Source of the DNA: Pseudomonadota bacterium
GTDB lineage: Bacteria; Pseudomonadota; Gammaproteobacteria; Burkholderiales; JAKAFK01
Direction of reading: 5' to 3'
Assembly: GCA_021817985.1 (NCBI GenBank)
Contig: JAKAFK010000004.1
Span: 1 to 64,000 of the forward strand
Length of the DNA stretch: 64,000 bases
The notes below the pieces were generated by a model, which was not told where the DNA came from, did no database searches, and saw only the letters and a program-made list of their open reading frames with translations. A program made the translations under genes and the position numbers. How positions within the stretch are numbered: the first letter of the stretch is position 1; the number at the start of each line of letters is the position of its first letter. Positions 51,452-60,504 of this stretch are shown in pieces.

Positions 51452-53710
51452 CTACGACTTGCGCCGCCGCCGGCGCGTTAGGTAGCCGACGCTGGCGAGC
51501 ACCATCCCGACCAGAACGGGGTCGAATCCTCCGTTTGGATCAAGGGTACAGCCCCCGCTGCCGCCCACGCCGCCCCCGGCGCCGCCGCTCGTGGTGGTGT
51601 TCAAGGGAATGCCGACCGCAAGGGGATCCACGATCATGCCGGACCCCGGGTCCTCGTTGAGCGGGCCGTTAACCGCAACATTCATGGTGAGCGTCATGCC
51701 ATCGCTGGAAATCGTCACCTGATTCGTGATGTCGGTCCACCCGGACTTCGTCACCTTGTAGATCCGGGTCCCCGCCGGCAACGCCGTCGGGAATGTCAGA
51801 GTGACACCGACTGTGCCGGTGACCGGCTGCGTTGGGCTGCCCACCGTGTAGGTAATGACGCCGTAACGGTAGAAATCGAACCCGGCCGGGCGGGCGGCCG
51901 GCGAATAGCCGGCTGCCCTAAGATCCGTATCGCTCGGACTCAGCTGGGAGTTCAGCGTCACCGGCGGGGTGGTACCCGAACCGTCGACGGCAACGGTCAC
52001 CGCCCCGTGCGGGGTCACTACCGCTCCCGAGCAGGGCACGTCGACGCCGGACGGACCCCCGTTCACGTTGCCGGTCAGGTACAGGGTGTAGGGGATATTG
52101 ATGAACGGTCCACTCGGGACGATTGCGGAGTAGACCAAGGTATAGGGATGGCCGTAGACGCCGTCCCACTGGAATGTGGCGGGGGCGCCGCTGCCCATGG
52201 GAATCGCCGGCGTCGTGTTCCATGCCACCGTCCAGCCGCTCAGATCCAGGTGTCCGTTGCCATAGTCCGTGACCGGCTTGACCGTATACTCGTAGCCCGG
52301 CGCGCTAAAGAAGCTCCAGGTGTTGTCGATCGGCGTGTTGCTGACGCCCGGCAGACCGGCATAGCCCTGGGTCACGCCGATCTCGATGGGATGGCTTTGC
52401 GAAATGGTGGTGAATAGTTGCTTCCCGGGAGAGACTTCCATGGCGAATTTCGATCCCGGACAAATCGTCAGGTTATCTCCGGTCGCCGCGCTCAGCACAG
52501 GATTGATTCCGCCGGTGGTCGAGAAGTTGATGGCGGGGGGGGCTGTCAACGGATCGCCCTCGGCATCGGTGGCCCCGGCGTTGAACGTCACCGTATACGT
52601 CGTGCTCTTGTTCAGTCCACTCACCGGGTAGACGAAGGCCATGTCGTCCGTGGTCGTCGGCGTTCCGACGGTGACGCCGCCCGACACGGAAGGGAAGCTT
52701 GCGACCGTCGACGGATTCATCGGTTCGTTGAAATTCACGGTGATCGTCGAGGTGCTGGGCGAGATGCTGGTGTTTGCCTGCGGCGTCGTCGCGGTCATGG
52801 CGGGCACGAGAGCGGCGGTCACCGTCTCCGTAGGGGGCGCTACAACCGAATCGCCCGAGGCGGTCGTCGCCTGAGCGGCATTGAAGCTCAGGGTATAGCT
52901 CTGTCCGGGCTGCAGGCCGGAGAGCGGGAACGTATAGGTCAGACCGTCCGCGCTGGTGGGCGCGCCGACCGACGGCGAACCGGTCCCGGTGGTGGCGATC
53001 GAGACAAACCCGGCCGCACTCGTGACCTTTTCGCTAAACGTGACGGAGATGGACGGATTGTTGTAGCTGACGGTGGAGCCGTCGCCGGGCGTCACGGTGG
53101 CCTTGGCCGTCGTCGTCGCGGCAGCGGTCGAAACCGTGCCGTTCAAGCTCCACACACCGGTCTGGCCATTGAATGGCCCCCCGACCACGGTCGACCGCCA
53201 TGCCATCGTGTAGGCGCAAGTCGTCGCACCGTTCGAAACCGTGCAACTGGAGATGGTCCCTGTCGCCGCCCCCCCCTGGTTGAAATTGGTTCCGTTCCAC
53301 GAAGCGAACCAGCCACTCATGTCCATCGAGAGGGTGCCCGCACCCGTATCGATCGTCCCGGACGGGGCTTTCCCGCCGGCAATGGTACCGGTTGGCGCGC
53401 TCACCAGATTTTCGGCGGACTGGGCCGTAAAGGTATAGACAGGGGTTCCGAAGTACTTGAAGTTGGTGAGCGTTTGCGCCGGGTTCGGCTCCGCCGAAGC
53501 ATTGGCGGTGCCTCCCTGGTAGCCACCCGTCACGATCGGCTCACCCGGGCCCGCGGTGATCGCAGGATTCACCGTCGGGGACCCCGTCAAATAGAAGCTG
53601 CCCCCGGTGACCGTCAGATTCGTCACGTTCAATACCGCCGCCTGAGACGTCAGGACGACGCTCCCGAAGATCGCGCCGAGCGCGAGGCTTAATGCTTTTT
53701 CTCTCATCAT
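51452..53710 (-). CDS. Large exported surface protein with SbsA-like Ig domains and FDP-type C-terminal tail
   Basis: A 752-residue protein. Signal peptide ALSLALGAIFGSVVLTSQA; residues 1-195 are the domain shared with 48867-49541. Two Big_5-like Ig repeats follow (KATVTPGDGSTVSYNNPSIS and MTATTPQANTSISPSTSTIT), each with the strand pattern VNFNEPM-type. A Thr/Pro/Gly-rich region (ending near GVGGSGG) leads to a C-terminal tail CTLDPNGGFDP, hydrophobic LVGMVLASVGYL, then RRRRRKS. The tail resembles JDVT-CTERM/GlyGly-CTERM sorting signals, not PEP-CTERM. GGAGAAGAG precedes the start. Confidence 0.8.
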   Translation of the reverse strand: MMREKALSLALGAIFGSVVLTSQAAVLNVTNLTVTGGSFYLTGSPTVNPAITAGPGEPIVTGGYQGGTANASAEPNPAQTLTNFKYFGTPVYTFTAQSAENLVSAPTGTIAGGKAPSGTIDTGAGTLSMDMSGWFASWNGTNFNQGGAATGTISSCTVSNGATTCAYTMAWRSTVVGGPFNGQTGVWSLNGTVSTAAATTTAKATVTPGDGSTVSYNNPSISVTFSEKVTSAAGFVSIATTGTGSPSVGAPTSADGLTYTFPLSGLQPGQSYTLSFNAAQATTASGDSVVAPPTETVTAALVPAMTATTPQANTSISPSTSTITVNFNEPMNPSTVASFPSVSGGVTVGTPTTTDDMAFVYPVSGLNKSTTYTVTFNAGATDAEGDPLTAPPAINFSTTGGINPVLSAATGDNLTICPGSKFAMEVSPGKQLFTTISQSHPIEIGVTQGYAGLPGVSNTPIDNTWSFFSAPGYEYTVKPVTDYGNGHLDLSGWTVAWNTTPAIPMGSGAPATFQWDGVYGHPYTLVYSAIVPSGPFINIPYTLYLTGNVNGGPSGVDVPCSGAVVTPHGAVTVAVDGSGTTPPVTLNSQLSPSDTDLRAAGYSPAARPAGFDFYRYGVITYTVGSPTQPVTGTVGVTLTFPTALPAGTRIYKVTKSGWTDITNQVTISSDGMTLTMNVAVNGPLNEDPGSGMIVDPLAVGIPLNTTTSGGAGGGVGGSGGCTLDPNGGFDPVLVGMVLASVGYLTRRRRRKS

Positions 53711-53902
53711 CTCTTCTCCATCCTATGAGTGCAGCGCGTCCGGGCCCTACCGACGGCGACCTCACCGTCGTCGCGAACCGCGCTACTGCCGGGGGCGTTT
53801 ACGTCCTAGCCGATCGCCTACCCGATGAGGGTGTTGCGGGCCGGGTCATGCCAACGCTTCTGTGGGGCAACGCTTAGCCGCGTCAAATGCTCGAATCCGG
53901 GT

Positions 53903-55213
53903 CTAGAATTTAAGCCCATACGCGATCTCCCACTCGTTCTGAAACATCTCCGCCACCGCAGTCACAGGTGTTGAGTTTTCGAAAAGAAGGGTTGCGGTTT
54001 GGCGCTTCTTCTTCGCATAGACCCATGCAAAAGACACCGACGAGTCGGCCCCCATGAAGGAACGCCCCAGCTGATAGGTAGCGCCCAGTGTGTAGTGCGT
54101 TTCAACGATGCCCGGGGCAAGAAGATTGAACAGCAACTGGCTGTCCGGAATTGGGCTCTTGCCATAGTTATAGCCGGCTCTTAGCGTCAGTTTCCGGTTG
54201 AAGTGATAAAGGAAACCGAGCTTGTAGACGGTCTGGTTCTGCCAACCGAACCCCATGCCGCCATTGGCACCTAGGGATGTCGTATTAATCGTCGCACCCG
54301 AATAGAGGAGAGAGGTCGGACCCAAGTTGCCTATCGAGGGCACGTCCGAATAAAGGATGCGTTCCACATCCAGGGCTGCATCCAGCTTATTGGGAATCAC
54401 CTTGACGGCAACCCCGACCGCATAGTTGGCCGGGACGTCGAAGGCCCCGCCATTGGCAAAAAGCCCCCGGTACTTGGTGAATTTCTGCATGTACTCCTTG
54501 GTGGCGTACGTCGCGCCGAGGCTGAGCCGGTCATCGAGGAAATGCCCGAGCCAGCCCACCCGTGCGCCGAGTCCCCATGCATAGTCGTGCCCCTGATTGG
54601 TGACGTTATTGGGGTATGCCGACATCGCCGTGAACGCGCTCAGCCCCTGCGCGGCAAAGCGCTGCCCCGCAGGAACCAGCGAGATTCCGAACGATTGCGA
54701 GTCCACCGGACGCCATGCGACCGTAATCGGGATGAAAAGCTGCACCAGATCGACCCCCAGCTTGCCCCCACCGTTCGGCGTGGTGGAGAAGAAGTTGGTG
54801 CTGTACGTCGTGTCCATGCCGCCGTTCCCCACCGCAGCGACCCCGAAGGACCACCGGTGGTTGTAGGCGAAAGAAACGCCCATCCCTGGGACCAGATAGG
54901 TGTTGGAGCCGCTCTTGACGCACTCCGCGCCGCCACTGCCGTTAGGACTCCCGTCGTTGAGACCGACTTCCCCCGCGCAACGGCGCGGGTCGAAGACGCC
55001 GACACCGACGTCGAATCGGGTGCCGACGTCACTCAAGTTTGCTGGATTCGCCGCGGCCGAAATGGAATTCTGGGGGTACGCCACCGCCGCCCCTCCCATC
55101 CCGTCCGCCGCTGTCCCATACCCGATGGCGAAATAACCGTTCGTTGCAAAGGCCGCCGGGGCGGCGAGCCAGGCACCCAACCCTACGAGCGCCCAGTAAC
55201 GGGGTTTCCACAT
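53903..55213 (-). CDS. FadL/OMPP1-family outer-membrane transporter
   Basis: A 436-residue beta-barrel. ATG 55213 is preferred because GGGAG precedes it; an ATG at 55231 exists. Signal peptide YWALVGLGAWLAAPAAFA, then the FadL N-terminal region TNGYFAIGYGTAADGMGGAAVAYPQNSISAAANPANL, with the NPANL motif. The C-terminus ends in EWEIAYGLKF, a terminal beta-strand. These proteins import hydrophobic compounds, for example fatty acids or, in sulfur oxidisers, possibly elemental sulfur-related substrates. Confidence 0.9.
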   Translation of the reverse strand: MWKPRYWALVGLGAWLAAPAAFATNGYFAIGYGTAADGMGGAAVAYPQNSISAAANPANLSDVGTRFDVGVGVFDPRRCAGEVGLNDGSPNGSGGAECVKSGSNTYLVPGMGVSFAYNHRWSFGVAAVGNGGMDTTYSTNFFSTTPNGGGKLGVDLVQLFIPITVAWRPVDSQSFGISLVPAGQRFAAQGLSAFTAMSAYPNNVTNQGHDYAWGLGARVGWLGHFLDDRLSLGATYATKEYMQKFTKYRGLFANGGAFDVPANYAVGVAVKVIPNKLDAALDVERILYSDVPSIGNLGPTSLLYSGATINTTSLGANGGMGFGWQNQTVYKLGFLYHFNRKLTLRAGYNYGKSPIPDSQLLFNLLAPGIVETHYTLGATYQLGRSFMGADSSVSFAWVYAKKKRQTATLLFENSTPVTAVAEMFQNEWEIAYGLKF

Positions 55214-55414
55214 AACCGCGTCTCCCTTCATTCAGGAAAATGATTGCTCCAGCTGGGCAGCCCAATCGCCTGCCCGCCCATGTTTTGCGTTGTCTTGGCC
55301 GTCAAACAGTGCGCTGCCGCAGGCCGCGCCGTTGCCTTGAACGGTGTCACGGCAACGGAGGACCGGCGCGCCACACTGCGGTGAGGCGCTAACGACGGGC
55401 TAACGTGTTTCGGG

Positions 55415-56041
55415 TTAAATGAACAGGCACACGTCGGATGTCTGCGCCGTCGGCAGGAACGACGCGGCACCCACGTAGTCGGATACCTCCGGGATGAATT
55501 CGGATCGATCGAAACCGAACAGGTCGACCGTCATCTGGCAGGCAACGAATTTGACGTCTGCCTCAATGCACAGCGTCCGCAATTCCGCGATGTCGGCGAC
55601 GCCGACGTTGCCGATGGTTTTCTTCATCAACGTGGTCGCCAATGCCTCATAACCGGGGATCGCCGCCTGGACGATATTCGGAATGTTCCAGTTGATGGCC
55701 CTAAACCATTTTGGCCCCATGGGCATTTTCATCGGCATGGCCGGATTGCCTAAGGGGCTGACTTGCGCATCAAAGTTCTTCTTGAGAAGGGTCAATCCAT
55801 AGAAGGTGAAGAAAATCGCCGTTTCCCACCCCAGCGCCGCCGCGGTCGACGCCAGAATGAACGGCGGATAGGCCCAGTCGAGCGTGCCTTTGGTGGCGAT
55901 TATGGAAAGCTTAGGGACCTTTTTCTCGTTGAGCTCTGCAAGCTTGCGCTCCAAGATTTCGTCAAGCCGCTCCTCGATGCGCGCATCCACGAGGTGCTGC
56001 ACGTCAAGAGGGGTCTGGATGGTTTCGGCGCGAGTGGTCAT
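55415..56041 (-). CDS. DsrE2-type sulfurtransferase
   Basis: A 208-residue member of the DsrE/DsrF/DrsH-like family (PF13686). GAGGAGACG precedes the start. Core KLSIIATKGTLDWAYPPF and ILASTAAALGWETAIFFTFYG is typical. The reactive Cys is C168 in VKFVACQMTVDLFG; C158 may assist. These proteins carry sulfane sulfur with TusA and rhodanese toward the sHdr or Dsr pathway. Here no tusA or hdr gene is adjacent. Confidence 0.88.
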   Translation of the reverse strand: MTTRAETIQTPLDVQHLVDARIEERLDEILERKLAELNEKKVPKLSIIATKGTLDWAYPPFILASTAAALGWETAIFFTFYGLTLLKKNFDAQVSPLGNPAMPMKMPMGPKWFRAINWNIPNIVQAAIPGYEALATTLMKKTIGNVGVADIAELRTLCIEADVKFVACQMTVDLFGFDRSEFIPEVSDYVGAASFLPTAQTSDVCLFI

Positions 56042-56443
56042 TTAGTACGTCTCCTCGTAGGATGGATCTCTATGCGGTTAACGTTTTTTCACCATAGCAC
56101 ATGCTTTAGTGTGCATTAGACAATATTGGAACAACTTTCATAGGTGATTAGCGACTCGTCATGGGGTACGCTGGGACAATGCGCTCTAGGACAGCAACAT
56201 TTATGCCAAGATCACTACGCCCTTGCAGTTCATGCGGTTATGAATCGTTCGCGAGCGTCCATGACATGTCATGTAAAAATTGGTGACATTTCTTGTTCTA
56301 ATATTCGAATTTTATGAATTAGCAGGTTCGCCTTCGATTAGGGCACACGTTCCGCGCGCTGATGGGCAGGGGGATGGGGAGACGATTGGGGCGCAGAACG
56401 TGCGCCGTCGGACGACGCAGTCCTGTGCGATGAGCGACGACGA
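56042..56443. other. Intergenic region with palindrome
   Basis: About 400 bp between dsrE2 and the end of the polysaccharide operon, A+T-rich near 56290-56330. No gene is seen. A perfect 14-bp palindrome CATGACATGTCATG lies at 56260-56273. Confidence 0.5.
56260..56273. promoter_or_regulatory. 14-bp palindrome, possible operator
   Basis: CATGACATGTCATG is a perfect dyad, 219 bp upstream of dsrE2 and 170 bp beyond the stop of the polysaccharide operon. It could bind a dimeric regulator. No other copy was noticed. Confidence 0.35.
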
Positions 56444-57667
56444 CTAGGGACGGCAGTCGGCGAGGAGGCCAAGCATGTGTTTCGCCAGCTGTTGACGATC
56501 GTATCGGGGCGCTGCGGCAAGGCAATGCGCCCTGATGGCGCCATAGAGCCGCGGATCGTCCATGAGCCGGGTCAGGGCCGCGTCAAGAGCGGGCGCATCG
56601 CCCGAGGGGAACACGATGCCGACGTTTTCTCGCTCGACGATGCCGGCTGATTCCCCTGGGACGCCGTGCAGCAAGGGGATGCCCATCCCCATCGACTCGA
56701 AGAGTTTCGACGGGATGACGGTTGAAAAAAGCGCGGTGTCACGCAAGTGAATGATGGACACATTCAGCAGCGACCAGTAGCGGGCCACTTCCGCCTTCGG
56801 CACGGAGTCGACGAAAACGACGTTGGCCAGTTGCCTGCGCTGTGCCTCGCGGACCAAGTCCGCTTTGCGAGCACCGTCCCCCAGAAGGAGAAAACGCACG
56901 TCCCCGCGCCGCGCACGCTGGAAGCGCTCGGCCACCTCCAGCACCGTCTCCAGCCCGTGCGCCATGCCATGGGTGCCGATATAGCCGGCCACGAAACACC
57001 CTGAAAGACCGAGCGATCGCGCGAGCGCTTCGTCGCGCATCCGGGGCGTAAAGCGCGTCAGATCGACACCGTTGGTCACCACGGCGATTTTACGGCCGTC
57101 GATGCCGCGCGCCACGAGCCTGCGCTTGAACGAGTGCGTCACGGATACGATGAGGTCCGCCTTCCGGTACAGGAAGCCTTCGATCCGCTCCAGCGCGCGG
57201 AACACGGCGGAACTTCGCATCGCGCCCACCGCCTTGATCGATTCGGGCCACAGATCCCGCAGTTCGAACACGAAGGGGATGCGTTTCGCGCGACTCACCA
57301 GGTAGGCCGCGCAGGCGGTGAAAAACTGGGGCGAAGTACCGATAACGATGTCGGGTTTTATTACAAACAGGGACGCCACGGTGGCGGACGCCATGAAGCT
57401 CGCATAATCGAGGCTGCGCCTCAGGAACCCCTCGTTCGCCGTGATATAGCTCCACACGCGGATGACGCGTATGCCCTCCATGTCCTCCGACTGCCACAAG
57501 CGGTTATGGTATCCCTGGAATATTTTGCCCTTCGGGAAATTGGGCGCGCAGGTGATGATCGTGACACGATGTCCTGCCCTGACCCACTCGCGCGCATGCT
57601 CGTAGGTACGGGAAGCCGGCGCATTGACTTCCGGGGGAAAATTGTCGGTAAGAAAGAGAATGTTCAC
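56444..57667 (-). CDS. GT4-family glycosyltransferase (WbuB-like)
   Basis: A 407-residue GT-B glycosyltransferase. GTG 57665-57667 gives VNILFLTDNFPPEVNAPASR, the WbuB/WcaI-type N-terminus, and overlaps the heparinase stop (GTGA). Acceptor-side FELRDLWPESIKAVGAM and donor-side GYIGTHGMAHGLETVLE, then PSKLFESMGMGIPLL with the E-x7-E-like region. It adds a sugar such as FucNAc or a related amino sugar to a lipid-linked oligosaccharide. The last gene of the operon. Confidence 0.88.
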   Translation of the reverse strand: MNILFLTDNFPPEVNAPASRTYEHAREWVRAGHRVTIITCAPNFPKGKIFQGYHNRLWQSEDMEGIRVIRVWSYITANEGFLRRSLDYASFMASATVASLFVIKPDIVIGTSPQFFTACAAYLVSRAKRIPFVFELRDLWPESIKAVGAMRSSAVFRALERIEGFLYRKADLIVSVTHSFKRRLVARGIDGRKIAVVTNGVDLTRFTPRMRDEALARSLGLSGCFVAGYIGTHGMAHGLETVLEVAERFQRARRGDVRFLLLGDGARKADLVREAQRRQLANVVFVDSVPKAEVARYWSLLNVSIIHLRDTALFSTVIPSKLFESMGMGIPLLHGVPGESAGIVERENVGIVFPSGDAPALDAALTRLMDDPRLYGAIRAHCLAAAPRYDRQQLAKHMLGLLADCRP

Positions 57668-59355
57668 TCGCACCAGTCCAGCCTGAACAGGGCCTGCTCG
57701 CCCCTCATGTGCGTTTCGATACGCGTGGAGGGCAACGACAAGCCAAATTCCGGATGCCAATGAGCCGCCCGCACGGACACTTCGCCGCCCAGCGCTTCCC
57801 ACCGCGCCATCGCCCCTGTCGTCTGGACATACCCTCCGCCAGGACGCTGAAAAACGCTGGTCTCCGGATGCAGGTACAGACGTGAGATGGCGCACTGCGC
57901 ACGGCCTTCGATGCGATCGTCGATCTCGAGCCGCTGGGACTGGAGCACCCAGCGCCGGCGATGAATCGGGCGCCCCTTCAGGCGACGATAGCCATCGTGC
58001 GCCCCTTCGATGACGATACGGTCAGGCGATTGTGCCACCTCGACGTCAAAAGGATATGCGCGTCTCGCCACCCGAAACGATGCCCATACTTCGGACGAAC
58101 TCTGTCCGTCGAGTTCCACCGTATTGTGTGCCGCCGTCGAACGTTCCCACTCCCGCTGCGCGCCCCCGGCATAGCATGAGGTTCCCGAATTGACGAGCAG
58201 GCGCCGGCCATTCACCGACAATTCGAAGCTCAGCACATCGGCGTGCGCGTGCCCGGGCAAGTAATCGGGCCCGACCGGCGCCACATCCGCAATCAACACG
58301 GCGCCATGCTTCTGAACCCGGACGTAACCCGACGCATTCAGCCAGGACACGCCATCGTTCGGCACCGCGACGGGCACATCAAGCCGCCGGGCATAGCGGA
58401 TGAGTTCACCGGGCGGTGGGGCAATGCCCATCGCCGCATCGTTGAAGAACGACACCTCGCCGTCCGGGTGGCACATCAGGAGAAGCCAGCGCAACATGCC
58501 GGCCGCGGTGTTGCGCCAGACAGCAATTTCTTGCGCCCAACCGGCAAACGCGCCGGGACAGGCGCACGCAAGATTCACGAGATCCAACATATCTTCGAGC
58601 GCAATGGCGTGATACATGGGACTGCGCTCGAAGTGCCCGCCGTCCGGGAGAATCTGTTCCGGTACCTCGCGCACCAGAATTTCCATGCCCTGGCGCATCC
58701 AGCGATCCGCCTCCGGACCAGCAAAGAACGCCCCGGCAAAGACGAGCGCCTTGGCGTTGGCGAAGAGATGATTCCCCAGGAGATGGTACTCGAGGCGTTG
58801 CGTGAGATGGCGCGCCTGTTGCGCGAGGGAGTGCGCCGAGCCGGGCGGGAGCGTGTGGCCGCATGCGGCCCATTTCACCCAGTTGACGATTCTGAGCGAC
58901 AAGGGATACGGCTCCCACCCGACGCCTTTGCCCGGCGGATTCTCGGCAATCCAGCGGGCAATTAGCCGTGCATGCGCCGCCGCCCTGCACTCGGCGTCCG
59001 CAGCATTCAGGTCGTCGAAATAGTGCAGGTTGTAAAGCCAAAGTCTGGCTCGCCCCGGTGCATTCCAGTCAATGGCGCCTTCGAGTCCATGCTCCTCGTT
59101 CAGGAACCGAAAACGCGTTGCCGAAACCATGGCTGCACGCCGCTGCGCAGGACGCGCCCAGACGCCGCGCAAGGGCCTTCGCGGCGGCGCCGGCTGCCCG
59201 TCCCGAACCGGCGCATTGAATCGCGACGACAACCGGCCCCAAATCTGGATGGGCCGCAAATATCTCAAGGTGTGATAGTAAAGGGCAGACCGCCGCCAAA
59301 GCGCATCCGCTTCCCTTTGCCGTTCGAGCGACTTGGAGTCGCCAGCCGAACTCAT
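57664..59355 (-). CDS. Heparinase II/III-like polysaccharide lyase
   Basis: A 563-residue protein. N-terminal helical (alpha/alpha toroid) region with WLYNLHYFDDL and GNHLFANAKALVFAG, then the C-terminal beta-sandwich with the heparinase II/III block GHAHADVLSFELS. Candidate catalytic residues are the Tyr/His in these blocks. It could trim or epimerise a uronic-acid-containing exopolysaccharide. Its ATG overlaps the wecB stop (ATGA) and its stop overlaps the GT start. Confidence 0.88.
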   Translation of the reverse strand: MSSAGDSKSLERQREADALWRRSALYYHTLRYLRPIQIWGRLSSRFNAPVRDGQPAPPRRPLRGVWARPAQRRAAMVSATRFRFLNEEHGLEGAIDWNAPGRARLWLYNLHYFDDLNAADAECRAAAHARLIARWIAENPPGKGVGWEPYPLSLRIVNWVKWAACGHTLPPGSAHSLAQQARHLTQRLEYHLLGNHLFANAKALVFAGAFFAGPEADRWMRQGMEILVREVPEQILPDGGHFERSPMYHAIALEDMLDLVNLACACPGAFAGWAQEIAVWRNTAAGMLRWLLLMCHPDGEVSFFNDAAMGIAPPPGELIRYARRLDVPVAVPNDGVSWLNASGYVRVQKHGAVLIADVAPVGPDYLPGHAHADVLSFELSVNGRRLLVNSGTSCYAGGAQREWERSTAAHNTVELDGQSSSEVWASFRVARRAYPFDVEVAQSPDRIVIEGAHDGYRRLKGRPIHRRRWVLQSQRLEIDDRIEGRAQCAISRLYLHPETSVFQRPGGGYVQTTGAMARWEALGGEVSVRAAHWHPEFGLSLPSTRIETHMRGEQALFRLDWCE

Positions 59356-60440
59356 AAGACGCGCTCAAGCACGCTGACGATGCGCTCCCCCGTCCGGCCG
59401 TCCCAGTATTCCGGGACGCGTCCCGTCTTCCACCGCCCATCGAACACGCGATCCAGCGCCGGCTTGAGCTTCGAGGGGTCGGTGCCGATCAGCTCGTTTG
59501 TCCCCATCGTGATGGTCTCGGGGCGCTCCGTCGTGTCGCGCACCGTCAGGCAGGGCACCCCCATCACCGTGGTTTCCTCGGTGATGCCCCCGGAGTCCGT
59601 CAGCACAGCCTTCGCATGCTTGACCAGATAATTGAACTCGAAGTAAGGCTGCGGCGCGACCGGACACAGGTTCTCGGGCAACGCACCGATCGCATGCAGC
59701 GTCTTGGCGGTGCGCGGATGAACCGGAAAAACGACGGGAAGCCCTCGGGCGGCGGTGCCGATGGTGCGCAGCCATGCGCTCAGGCGTTCGGGCGCGTCGA
59801 CGTTGGCCGGGCGATGCAGCGTGAGCACGAAATACCCGCCGGCGGCAAGGCCAAGTTCGTGCCAGAAGGCTGGCGCACGCAGCCGTTCCCAGTTGAAAAG
59901 GAGCGTATCGATCATGGTGTTGCCGACGAAATGGATGCGATTCTCCTGGACGCCCGAGCGGCGCAAATTAGCATTCGCCGTCTCGCTGGTCGTGAAGAAG
60001 AGATCGGTGATGGCATCGGTGACCATGCGGTTGATTTCTTCGGGCATTCTCCAGTCTCCGGAGCGAATGCCCGCCTCGACGTGGGCCACCGGCACGCACA
60101 GCTTCTGCGCGGCGATCGCGCACGCCATCGTGGACGTCACATCGCCAACGACCAGGCATAGATCGCTTCGGCTTTCCAATAAGAGAGATTCGTACCCCAC
60201 CATGATGGCCGCCGCTTGACCAGCCTGCGTACCGGACCCCACCTCCAGGTTGACGTGCGGCTCCGGGATGCCCAGTTGGGCAAAGAAATCCCCCGACATG
60301 CGGGCGTCGTAATGCTGGCCCGTATGCACCAGGCGATAGCCCAGGCGATGGTCCGGTCCACGGGCCTCGAGCGCACGGATGATCGACGCAATCTTCATGA
60401 AATTCGGCCGAGCCCCGGCGATGATGTCGATCCTTGTCAT
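59352..60440 (-). CDS. wecB: UDP-N-acetylglucosamine 2-epimerase
   Basis: A 362-residue non-hydrolysing epimerase interconverting UDP-GlcNAc and UDP-ManNAc. Start ATG 60438-60440 with GAGGGAAGC upstream; MTRIDIIAGARPNFMK is the family N-terminus. Other signatures: HTGQHYD, HVEAGIRS, FPVHPRT, and LTDSGGITEETTVMGVP. In an operon with two sugar-active enzymes and a dehydrogenase. Confidence 0.95.
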   Translation of the reverse strand: MTRIDIIAGARPNFMKIASIIRALEARGPDHRLGYRLVHTGQHYDARMSGDFFAQLGIPEPHVNLEVGSGTQAGQAAAIMVGYESLLLESRSDLCLVVGDVTSTMACAIAAQKLCVPVAHVEAGIRSGDWRMPEEINRMVTDAITDLFFTTSETANANLRRSGVQENRIHFVGNTMIDTLLFNWERLRAPAFWHELGLAAGGYFVLTLHRPANVDAPERLSAWLRTIGTAARGLPVVFPVHPRTAKTLHAIGALPENLCPVAPQPYFEFNYLVKHAKAVLTDSGGITEETTVMGVPCLTVRDTTERPETITMGTNELIGTDPSKLKPALDRVFDGRWKTGRVPEYWDGRTGERIVSVLERVL

Positions 60441-60504
60441 GCTTCCCTCATAACCAGAACGATGGCGGGCCACTGCGCAAGGTCGGCAGGCCGCCGATAA
60501 GCCG

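Noticed and set aside
53711..53902. Sigma-54-like match upstream of the 752-residue protein
   Set aside because: TGGCATGACC is present on the minus strand, but the -12 block and 10-bp spacing are wrong, so no promoter is called.
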